Assembly: GCA_019683625.1 (NCBI GenBank)
Contig: JADGHY010000169.1
Coordinates: forward strand, 1 to 5,001
Direction of reading: 5' to 3'
Length of the DNA: 5,001 nucleotides
Origin: Thermoflavifilum sp.
GTDB taxonomy: Bacteria > Bacteroidota > Bacteroidia > Chitinophagales > Chitinophagaceae
Shown here: positions 1 to 5,001 of the stretch, piece by piece
Numbering within the stretch: the first letter of the stretch is position 1
Layout of the letters: each line of letters opens with the position of its first letter
Translations under genes and position numbers: made by a program
The notes under the pieces: model-generated
Databases searched by the model: none
What the model saw: only the letters and a program-made list of their open reading frames with translations
What the model was told of the DNA's origin: nothing

Positions 1-1230
1 GGCACCTGCCCAGTGAAACAGATAAGTGTAACAATGATACTGCCGAATGTTGCGAAATTCCCACAACCCTGCATCGGGTTCATCCATAACGGCCTCGATT
101 TTATGTAAAATATTGCTTACCCATTGGGCTGCATTAACCCTTGCCCGATACTTGATCCGATTATCTACATACAAGGGCAGCAATGAAACCAATATTTGTC
201 CGTAAGTATCATTCTGCACCTGTTCGGCCGCCTGATTACCAATGCGCACAGGTTTATTGCCCAAATACCCTTCCAGATCTATTTCTCTTTCGGGTAAATA
301 GGATTCCCCGGTTATGCTATACAAAGGTTGAAAACGTTCTCTGCTGGAGACAGCAATGTTTTCAAAGAAATGAAAATAACGTTCTAATTCCTCAAAGTGT
401 CCGATATGGTTAAAAGCCTGAAGAATATAATAAGCATCCCTGAGCCAGCAATAGCGATAATCCCAGGTGCGGCCACTGCCGTTGGCCTCGGGTAAACTGG
501 TGGTGCTTGCTGCAATAATAGCACCCGTATCTTCAAACTGATGAATTTTCAAAGCCAGGGATGAACGAATCACTTCCTCCTGATAAATGTTTTCAATACC
601 CGTTGTCTGAATCCATTGCCGCCAGTATTCGATGGTTTTTTCCAGAAAATAATCGGCTGTATGTTGCAGGGGGGCTTCGAGGGGTGAACCATAGGTAAGC
701 ACCAGATATTTGTTTTCATTCAACACAAAATGCTTGTTTTCATCAATATAAGTGAGTGGCACATCAGTGGTCAATCGCACGGGATCACTTAATCCATGAT
801 ATTCCATGTGATTGCTGCCTTTGTAAGGGTGCAGGGTGATCTGCCCGTAATTCCCCACAGGCCTGCAAGTTACTTTGATCAATGGGCGGCCTTCCAGCAG
901 TTCAATTTTCCGGATGAGCATTAAGGGCTTGAAATATCTTTCATACTGCACAAACCGGGGGGCTAAATCAATGACGCGATACCGCCCCTGTGCACAGCTG
1001 ATTTCAGTAACCAGCACGTTGGTATTGTCAATATAATATTGGCGGGAAGTATATTCTCCCTGAGGACGAATAGAAAATTCGCCTCCCTTTGATTTATCGA
1101 GCAGCCCACCGAAAATAAAACTGCTATCGAATCTGGGCCAGCACAGCCATTCGATGTTGGTATTCAGATGTACGTGAGCGATATACGAACAATTGCCAAT
1201 GATACCGGTTTCATAAGTATGTCGGGCCAT
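1..1230 (-). CDS. Glycoside hydrolase family 15 protein (glucoamylase/trehalase type), C-terminus cut by window edge
   Basis: An inverting alpha-glucosidase of the GH15 (alpha/alpha)6-barrel family, which releases glucose from alpha-glucans or splits trehalose. The frame reads open from the ATG at 1230 to the left edge (410 residues; family members are about 600), so the last third is missing. Residues 5-45 are the conserved bacterial GH15 N-terminus, including IGNCSYIAHV (11-20) and WLCWPRFDSS (28-37). The family signature WDYRYCWLRDA is at 256-266, RIGNQAAEQ at 329-337, QNDTYG at 339-344 and GLWEFR at 388-393. By family analogy E391 in GLWEFR is the general acid; the catalytic base should lie in the missing part. 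There is no signal peptide, so it is probably cytoplasmic. An in-frame TGA ten codons upstream of the ATG supports this start. Glucoamylase versus trehalase cannot be decided here. Bacteroidetes GH15 genes often sit beside trehalose-synthesis genes, but that neighbour would be outside the window. Confidence 0.93.
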   Translation of the reverse strand, partial: MARHTYETGIIGNCSYIAHVHLNTNIEWLCWPRFDSSFIFGGLLDKSKGGEFSIRPQGEYTSRQYYIDNTNVLVTEISCAQGRYRVIDLAPRFVQYERYFKPLMLIRKIELLEGRPLIKVTCRPVGNYGQITLHPYKGSNHMEYHGLSDPVRLTTDVPLTYIDENKHFVLNENKYLVLTYGSPLEAPLQHTADYFLEKTIEYWRQWIQTTGIENIYQEEVIRSSLALKIHQFEDTGAIIAASTTSLPEANGSGRTWDYRYCWLRDAYYILQAFNHIGHFEELERYFHFFENIAVSSRERFQPLYSITGESYLPEREIDLEGYLGNKPVRIGNQAAEQVQNDTYGQILVSLLPLYVDNRIKYRARVNAAQWVSNILHKIEAVMDEPDAGLWEFRNIRQYHCYTYLFHWAGA

Positions 1231-1267
1231 AAGCGGAAAAGGTTTCAACAGATCTCAGCTAAAAACG

Positions 1268-1275
1268 CAAAACTA
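1268..1275 (-). promoter_or_regulatory. Candidate -7 promoter element for the GH15 gene
   Basis: On the minus strand this reads TAGTTTTG, a perfect match to the Bacteroidetes primary-sigma -7 consensus TAnnTTTG. It ends 37 bp before the GH15 start codon, which would give a leader of roughly 30 nt. No TTG/TTTG -33 box is seen at the expected spacing of about 19-21 bp upstream, so the assignment rests on the -7 element and its position alone. Confidence 0.45.
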
Positions 1276-1354
1276 ATAAGGTTCTGATATGAACGGGTAT
1301 GCCCGCATAGAAAAAGATTGACAAAGCTCATACAGGCAGGCGGTGATAAAAAGT

Positions 1355-1362
1355 TAATTTTG
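1355..1362 (+). promoter_or_regulatory. Candidate -7 promoter element for mnmA
   Basis: TAATTTTG is a perfect match to the Bacteroidetes -7 consensus TAnnTTTG, ending 17 bp before the mnmA start codon. Transcription would begin about 5-8 nt after it, leaving a leader of only around 10 nt, with no room for a Shine-Dalgarno site. A TTGACA hexamer lies at 1318-1323, but its distance does not fit either the Bacteroidetes -33 box or a normal sigma70 -35/-10 pair. The region is AT-rich, so a chance match is possible. Confidence 0.45.
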
Positions 1363-1373
1363 CATAAAATGCA
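1361..1373. repeat. Short perfect inverted repeat at the predicted mnmA transcription start
   Basis: TGCAT (1361-1365) and ATGCA (1369-1373) form perfect 5-bp arms around an AAA spacer. The dyad overlaps the last two bases of the candidate -7 element and covers the predicted transcription start. It could be a small operator half-site pair, but arms this short arise often by chance in AT-rich DNA, and no known regulator is implied. Confidence 0.3.
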
Positions 1374-1379
1374 TTCCCG

Positions 1380-2480
1380 ATGAGCAAGCACGGAAGAGTA
1401 CTGGTGGCCATGAGCGGCGGAGTGGATAGCACGGTAACGGCCTTGATGTTGCACGACCAGGGCTATGAAGTGGTGGGCGTGACCATGAAAACATGGGATT
1501 ATGCCACTTCCGGCAGCAGCAAAAAGGAAACCGGATGCTGTAATCTGGATTCATTTAATGATGCTCGTGCTGCAGCTGTGCAACATGGCTTTCCTCATTA
1601 CATCATTGATATCCGGGAAGAATTCGGCCATTTTGTAATTGACAATTTCATTGAAGAATATCTGGCCGGCCGGACGCCCAATCCCTGTGTCCTCTGCAAT
1701 ACCCATATTAAATGGGAAGCCTTGCTGCGAAGGGCCGACGCCTTGCATTGCGATTATATTGCCACAGGGCATTATGTGAACCTGAAGCAGGAAAACGGTC
1801 GGTATTTTGTGTCTAAGGGAATTGACGAAAATAAAGATCAAAGCTATGTGATGTGGGGGCTCAGCCAGGCCTGCCTGAGTCGTACCCTTTTTCCCTTGGG
1901 GAAATACCGGAAAGCGGAAATCCGGGAAATGGCCCTTTCCTATGGTTATCCGGAGCTGGCCCGCAAAAGTGAAAGCTATGAAATATGCTTCATTCCGGAT
2001 AATGACTACCGCGGCTTTTTAAAGCGGAAGGTTCAGGATCTGGAAAACCGAACCCGCGGCGGAAAGTTCGTCTGGCAAGATGGTTCCGAAGTGGGCACCC
2101 ATGAAGGATATCCGTTTTACACAGTGGGGCAGCGTAAAGGGCTGGGTGTGGCCATGGGAAAACCCGTGTATGTAACAGATATTCTGCCCGAAACCAATAC
2201 CGTGGTGCTGGGCGAAGAACAAGATTTGTATCGGCCGGCCATGGAAGTATATAAGCTGAACTGGTTGAAATATCCTGATCTTCCCAAAGATCTTCGGGCA
2301 ACGATTAAAGTGCGCTACCGCGACCCCGGTACCCCAGGTATATTGCATGCCAATACAGATCCGCTCCTTGTCAGATTCGACAAGCCCGTGAAAGGAATTG
2401 CGCCGGGGCAATCGGCCGTTTTTTATGAAGGCAATGACGTGATCGGCGGCGGCATCATCTTGAAAAGTTTAAAGCTATAA
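1380..2480 (+). CDS. mnmA: tRNA-specific 2-thiouridylase MnmA
   Basis: MnmA activates C2 of wobble uridine 34 with ATP and transfers persulfide sulfur to give s2U34 in the Lys, Glu and Gln tRNAs of the cytoplasm. The protein is full length (366 residues). The N-terminal PP-loop ATP-pyrophosphatase motif SGGVDS is at 12-17, with TGHYVN at 129-134 and KDQSY at 152-156. The catalytic cysteine is C106 in NPCVLCN (101-107), equivalent to E. coli C102. Its disulfide/persulfide partner is C203 in SYEICFIPD (199-207), equivalent to E. coli C199. GQRKGLGVA (250-258) opens the central domain, and a C-terminal beta-barrel ends in GGGIILKSLKL. Extra cysteines C53, C54 and C103 look typical of Bacteroidetes MnmA. 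The ATG is placed right for the SGGVDS motif. The gene is divergent from the GH15 gene, probably has its own promoter, and leads a two-gene unit with the lipoprotein gene 10 bp downstream. Which sulfur donor feeds it cannot be told from this window. Confidence 0.97.
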   Translation: MSKHGRVLVAMSGGVDSTVTALMLHDQGYEVVGVTMKTWDYATSGSSKKETGCCNLDSFNDARAAAVQHGFPHYIIDIREEFGHFVIDNFIEEYLAGRTPNPCVLCNTHIKWEALLRRADALHCDYIATGHYVNLKQENGRYFVSKGIDENKDQSYVMWGLSQACLSRTLFPLGKYRKAEIREMALSYGYPELARKSESYEICFIPDNDYRGFLKRKVQDLENRTRGGKFVWQDGSEVGTHEGYPFYTVGQRKGLGVAMGKPVYVTDILPETNTVVLGEEQDLYRPAMEVYKLNWLKYPDLPKDLRATIKVRYRDPGTPGILHANTDPLLVRFDKPVKGIAPGQSAVFYEGNDVIGGGIILKSLKL

Positions 2481-2490
2481 TCTGCTATTC

Positions 2491-3243
2491 ATGTTCAGTA
2501 AGCCTTCATCTTGCTGTGCTTTAGCAATGGCCGGCCTGTTGTTGAGCCTGGGAGCCTGCCATAAAACCAGCCTTTCCCCGCCACCCGACGCCGGATATGC
2601 TTTTTTCCCCATTTACGTGGGCATGGAAAGGCATTATTGGCTGGATTCCATTATCTATCGTGATTTTGATGGAACGATAGACACTGAACATTATGAGGCC
2701 TGGGATCGGGTTGATACCTCGTATCTGAATGATTCCGGACAGCAGGTATTTCGTATCCTCCGCATGCTGCGACCCGTCGGCATTCAACAATGGTTGCCAG
2801 CCTTGACTATAGAAATCACCTGGTTGCCCCAACGGATGGAATGGCTGGAAGATAACCTTCGATATATTAAACTTATTTTTCCCGTTGCAGAAGGCAAATC
2901 CTGGTCGGGCAATGCATATCTGGAAACCAATCTGAATCCTGACCTGCAATACCTGAATGGCTGGGTGTATGCGTATCAGGATGTGAATAAGCCTGCCAAC
3001 ATAGACACCCTGCATTTCGATTCCACCCTCACGGTCCGAGAGGCCAATGATTCGCTCAACAGCCCTTCTTATGCCTTTCGTACCTATAGCCTGGAGCAAT
3101 ATGCCCGGGGCGTTGGCCTGGTGTATCGGCACTTCATCCACTGGGAGCAACAATGTGCTTCCTATGATCCACAAGGAAATTGCCAGGCGCTGAAGCCCCG
3201 AAAAGGGATAGAAGTGAGGCTCTGGCTGAAAGACACACTTTAG
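2491..3243 (+). CDS. Putative secreted lipoprotein of unknown function
   Basis: I do not recognise a named family. The 250-residue product starts with a lipoprotein signal peptide: a hydrophobic stretch at about 9-21 and a lipobox LGAC with acylation at C23. The mature protein therefore starts CHKTSLSPPPDAG, a Pro-rich linker with no acidic +2 residues of the kind that mark surface export in Bacteroidetes. The likely place is the periplasmic face of the outer membrane. FFPIYVGMERHYWLDSI (38-54) and ARGVGLVYRHF (205-215) resemble features of Bacteroidetes lipoproteins that begin 'FPL.VG..W.Y.VDS' and end with a 'GVGLVYR' segment; this is recollection, not a search. The body is rich in Trp and Tyr and looks like beta-strand. 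C222 and C231 could form a disulfide. The gene lies 10 bp after mnmA, probably in the same transcript, and its stop codon overlaps that of the convergent methyltransferase gene. Confidence 0.85.
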   Translation: MFSKPSSCCALAMAGLLLSLGACHKTSLSPPPDAGYAFFPIYVGMERHYWLDSIIYRDFDGTIDTEHYEAWDRVDTSYLNDSGQQVFRILRMLRPVGIQQWLPALTIEITWLPQRMEWLEDNLRYIKLIFPVAEGKSWSGNAYLETNLNPDLQYLNGWVYAYQDVNKPANIDTLHFDSTLTVREANDSLNSPSYAFRTYSLEQYARGVGLVYRHFIHWEQQCASYDPQGNCQALKPRKGIEVRLWLKDTL

Positions 3244-4430
3244 CGTGCCTTCAGCAAAGCCACATACAGGGCATCACCCCCGGAAGCATATCCGGCAATC
3301 AGCCGGCTATCTATAAGTTGAAGACCATCAGCCTGCAGGGCAGCTACCACGTCTTCATTTTCAGGTTTGAACACCGAACAGGTGATATAAGCCAAGTAAC
3401 CTCCCGGCTCCAGATATTTTGTTGCCTGGCGAAGAATCGCCAGTTGACTCTGTTGAAAGTCGGTAAGTTGTTCCGGCAGAAAGAAATGCAATTGTTCCGG
3501 TGTCCGGGCCCAGGTGCCGCTGCCGGTACAGGGCACATCGGCCAGAATGAGCTGAAACCGCATGCGGCCCATGATGCGTTTCAGTTCTGTTTCACGACGC
3601 ACATCCACCGGGACCGCCGTATATTTTTTTAATCCCGCCAGTTGAAACCGTTTGCTTAGGTTTGTTAAAATACTTGCCCGAATATCGGTTACTACCAGCC
3701 GCCCGATAGAAAGATAATCGTACAGGTAAATGGATTTCCCTCCGCTACCCGCACAACAATCCCAGATGTTCCAGCATTTGCCGGGTTGAAGCTGTTGCAG
3801 ATATTTGACAAGATAAGCCATCACTTGTTGCGAAGCATAATCCTGCACCACGTAGTCTATTCCTTCCATGGCCGGCAAATGATGTTTCAGGTCGAGGCCG
3901 GCAGGAAAAGCCAGGATATTTTCTTCCAATTTCCTCATCGGCAAATCCAGAGTGGTGAACACTCGTTCATGACCCGGTCTGATGCGCACAAACACCTCGG
4001 GCTGTTGCAAATAACTTAAAGCAAACGCACGTGCATCTAAGGAAGCGCTGAGCAGCCACTGCCAGGGAAAGATCTCTTCCACCCGGAAATCCGGAAACCA
4101 TGAAGCCCGATCAATTGGCTCGGGACGGCTACAGGCTTCCATCCATGCTGGCAGCAACACCTGTATCAGGGGGGCAGGATCTTTTTCACATACCAGAAAG
4201 CCAATCAACATCTTCTCAGCAGCTGTCCTGCCCGGGAAACTATGTCCCAGCCGGAAATAGTCATACAGAAGTGCCGTGATAAAATGCCGGTCACGCGCAC
4301 CGAGCTGGGGATGTTGGCGGAATTTATGTTTCAAAAAACGATGCAAGGGCATTTCGCCCGTATAAGCTTGAAGCCATTCCAGCGCCCGTTGCAGATATCC
4401 ATGGATGAGAGCAGCAGAAAGATGTCCCAT
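3240..4430 (-). CDS. RsmB/NOP-family RNA (cytosine-C5) methyltransferase
   Basis: A SAM-dependent RNA m5C methyltransferase related to E. coli RsmB (16S rRNA C967); its exact target here is not known. Residues 1 to about 130 are a reduced NusB-like RNA-binding region, with the typical LGARDRHFITALLYDYFRLG at 43-62. The Rossmann methyltransferase domain follows: VQDYASQQV (195-203), motif I DCCAGSGGKS (224-233) for SAM binding, TDIRASIL (248-255), motif IV DVPCTGSGTW (298-307) and motif VI ITCSVFKPENED (349-360). By analogy C351 (motif VI) is the nucleophile and C301 (motif IV) helps release the product. Length (396) is slightly below E. coli RsmB (429). Motif I differs from the usual DxCAAPGGK by Gly-Ser in place of Ala-Pro. 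The ATG at 4430 is 7 bp after the E2 stop codon, so it is probably co-transcribed and translated by re-initiation or coupling; there is no Shine-Dalgarno site. RsmF-like or another NOP/Sun specificity remains possible. Confidence 0.93.
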   Translation of the reverse strand: MGHLSAALIHGYLQRALEWLQAYTGEMPLHRFLKHKFRQHPQLGARDRHFITALLYDYFRLGHSFPGRTAAEKMLIGFLVCEKDPAPLIQVLLPAWMEACSRPEPIDRASWFPDFRVEEIFPWQWLLSASLDARAFALSYLQQPEVFVRIRPGHERVFTTLDLPMRKLEENILAFPAGLDLKHHLPAMEGIDYVVQDYASQQVMAYLVKYLQQLQPGKCWNIWDCCAGSGGKSIYLYDYLSIGRLVVTDIRASILTNLSKRFQLAGLKKYTAVPVDVRRETELKRIMGRMRFQLILADVPCTGSGTWARTPEQLHFFLPEQLTDFQQSQLAILRQATKYLEPGGYLAYITCSVFKPENEDVVAALQADGLQLIDSRLIAGYASGGDALYVALLKAR

Positions 4431-4437
4431 GGCAGGG

Positions 4438-5001
4438 CTATAATTCCAGCAAGGTTTTCACGGGGTCTTTACCAAATAGCAGTTGCGCCGGATTCTCCAG
4501 TAATTCTTTTACCCGTACCAGGAAACTCACCGATTCCCGGCCATCGATGAGGCGGTGATCATAGCTCAAAGCCACATACATCATGGGGCGGACAACAATC
4601 TGCCCGTTTATAACCACGGGACGTTCCTGAATTTTATGCATGCCTAAAATTGCGGCCTGTGGCAGATTAAGCAAGGGGGTGCTCATCAGTGAGCCAAACA
4701 CCCCTCCGTTGGTGATGGTGAAAGTACCTCCGGTCATTTCCTCCAGGCTAAGCTTGCCTTCCCGGGCCTTGGTGGCCAACTCCAATACTTTTTTTTCGAT
4801 TTCGGCCATGGACAAGCTTTCGGCGTTGCGGATCACGGGCACTACCAGGCCACGCGGCGTGCTCACGGCAATGGATATATCGCAATATTCATGATAAACA
4901 ATATCGTCGCCCTCAATATAAGCATTTACAGCAGGCCATTCCTGCAGGGCATAGCAACAGGCTTTGGTGAAAAAGCTCATGAATCCGAGGCTAACGCCAT
5001 G
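4438..5001 (-). CDS. odhB: 2-oxoglutarate dehydrogenase E2 (dihydrolipoyllysine-residue succinyltransferase), C-terminal catalytic part, 5' end outside window
   Basis: The E2 core of the 2-oxoglutarate dehydrogenase complex (also called SucB) moves the succinyl group from lipoyl-lysine to CoA in the TCA cycle. The frame stays open past the right edge, so the ATG at 4980 is an internal Met: in-frame codons before it read HGVSLGF, continuing the conserved catalytic domain. 187 residues are visible; the lipoyl and E1/E3-binding domains lie outside. Visible motifs are [48 protein letters not shown] and [12 protein letters not shown]. The catalytic HxxxDG has His encoded at 4555-4557 and Asp at 4543-4545. 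[19 protein letters not shown] is close to E. coli SucB, which favours the succinyl over the pyruvate E2. Two small oddities are Leu for Pro in the usual INPPQ segment, and about ten residues after the point where E. coli SucB ends. The methyltransferase gene follows 7 bp downstream. The E1 gene (odhA/sucA) is probably upstream, outside the window. Confidence 0.95.
   Translation of the reverse strand, partial: HGVSLGFMSFFTKACCYALQEWPAVNAYIEGDDIVYHEYCDISIAVSTPRGLVVPVIRNAESLSMAEIEKKVLELATKAREGKLSLEEMTGGTFTITNGGVFGSLMSTPLLNLPQAAILGMHKIQERPVVINGQIVVRPMMYVALSYDHRLIDGRESVSFLVRVKELLENPAQLLFGKDPVKTLLEL

Noticed and set aside
183..413. 76-codon plus-strand frame inside the GH15 gene
   Set aside because: Antisense to a continuous GH15 reading frame with conserved motifs on both sides; no independent support.
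1294..1305. GC-rich dyad CGGG-TATG-CCCG in the divergent intergenic region
   Set aside because: Arms are only 4 bp, it does not sit on either candidate -7 element, and no U-tract follows. Too weak to call an operator or terminator.
1318..1350. TTGACA hexamer followed by GATAAA, resembling a sigma70 promoter before mnmA
   Set aside because: The spacer is 21 bp rather than about 17, the -10 match is poor, and Bacteroidetes primary sigma uses a different consensus.
1369..1383. Tiny upstream frame ATG-CAT-TCC-CGA-TGA whose stop overlaps the mnmA start (ATGA)
   Set aside because: Four codons could give translational coupling, but the frame may lie at or before the transcription start and there is no ribosome-binding signal. 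It is most likely chance.
2019..2411. 130-codon minus-strand frame (and an overlapping 103-codon one) inside mnmA
   Set aside because: Antisense shadow of a strongly conserved, motif-complete mnmA; the His/Phe/Cys-rich translation has no domain-like features.
2521..3174. Long open frame (217 codons) on the minus strand opposite the lipoprotein gene
   Set aside because: It lies wholly inside a gene with a clear lipobox and a credible start and stop. Its translation shows no recognisable motif or domain.
3180..3632. 150-codon plus-strand frame across the end of the lipoprotein gene and into the methyltransferase gene
   Set aside because: It overlaps two well-supported genes in other frames and has low-quality, motif-free composition.
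4438..4980. Reading the E2 frame as a complete 180-residue protein starting at 4980
   Set aside because: The same frame stays open to the window edge and encodes HGVSLGF, which continues the conserved catalytic domain. The Met at 4980 is internal.
1..5001. tRNA/rRNA genes, CRISPR arrays, insertion sequences, prophage or defence genes
   Set aside because: I found no cloverleaf-like segments, spaced repeats, transposase or integrase motifs, or terminal inverted repeats. Nearly all the sequence is accounted for by five genes with recognisable features.

Overview
The window is an ordinary chromosomal segment of a Bacteroidota (Bacteroidetes) bacterium, probably near the Chitinophagaceae. The reasons are the close fit of the MnmA, GH15 and E2 proteins to the Bacteroidetes versions as I remember them, the absence of Shine-Dalgarno sequences before any of the four visible start codons, and matches to the Bacteroidetes -7 promoter element TAnnTTTG before both divergent genes. 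The family-level placement is inference from memory; the phylum is much safer.

Layout. Positions 1-1230 (minus strand) hold the N-terminal 410 residues of a glycoside hydrolase family 15 enzyme (glucoamylase/trehalase type), cut by the window's left edge. A 149-bp divergent intergenic region (1231-1379) carries one candidate promoter for each direction. On the plus strand, mnmA (tRNA U34 2-thiouridylase, 1380-2480) is followed after 10 bp by a gene for a secreted lipoprotein of unknown function (2491-3243); the two are probably co-transcribed. On the minus strand, converging on the lipoprotein gene, are the C-terminal part of the 2-oxoglutarate dehydrogenase E2 subunit (4438-5001, cut by the right edge) and, 7 bp downstream of it, an RsmB/NOP-family RNA m5C methyltransferase (3240-4430). 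The stop codons of the lipoprotein and methyltransferase genes overlap, so no intergenic terminator fits between the two convergent units.

How the genes relate. Three are core-metabolism or translation genes: tRNA wobble thiolation, rRNA/RNA cytosine methylation and the TCA-cycle acyltransferase. The GH15 enzyme acts on alpha-glucosides, and the lipoprotein is an envelope protein without an assigned role. I see no shared pathway beyond the two RNA-modification genes, which lie in opposite operons. Coding density is very high; no stretch over 300 bp lacks a gene. I found no RNA gene, mobile element, CRISPR array, phage gene or defence system, and nothing that supports a previously undescribed system. 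The findings are modest points about promoter structure, the convergent overlap and a few motif variations.
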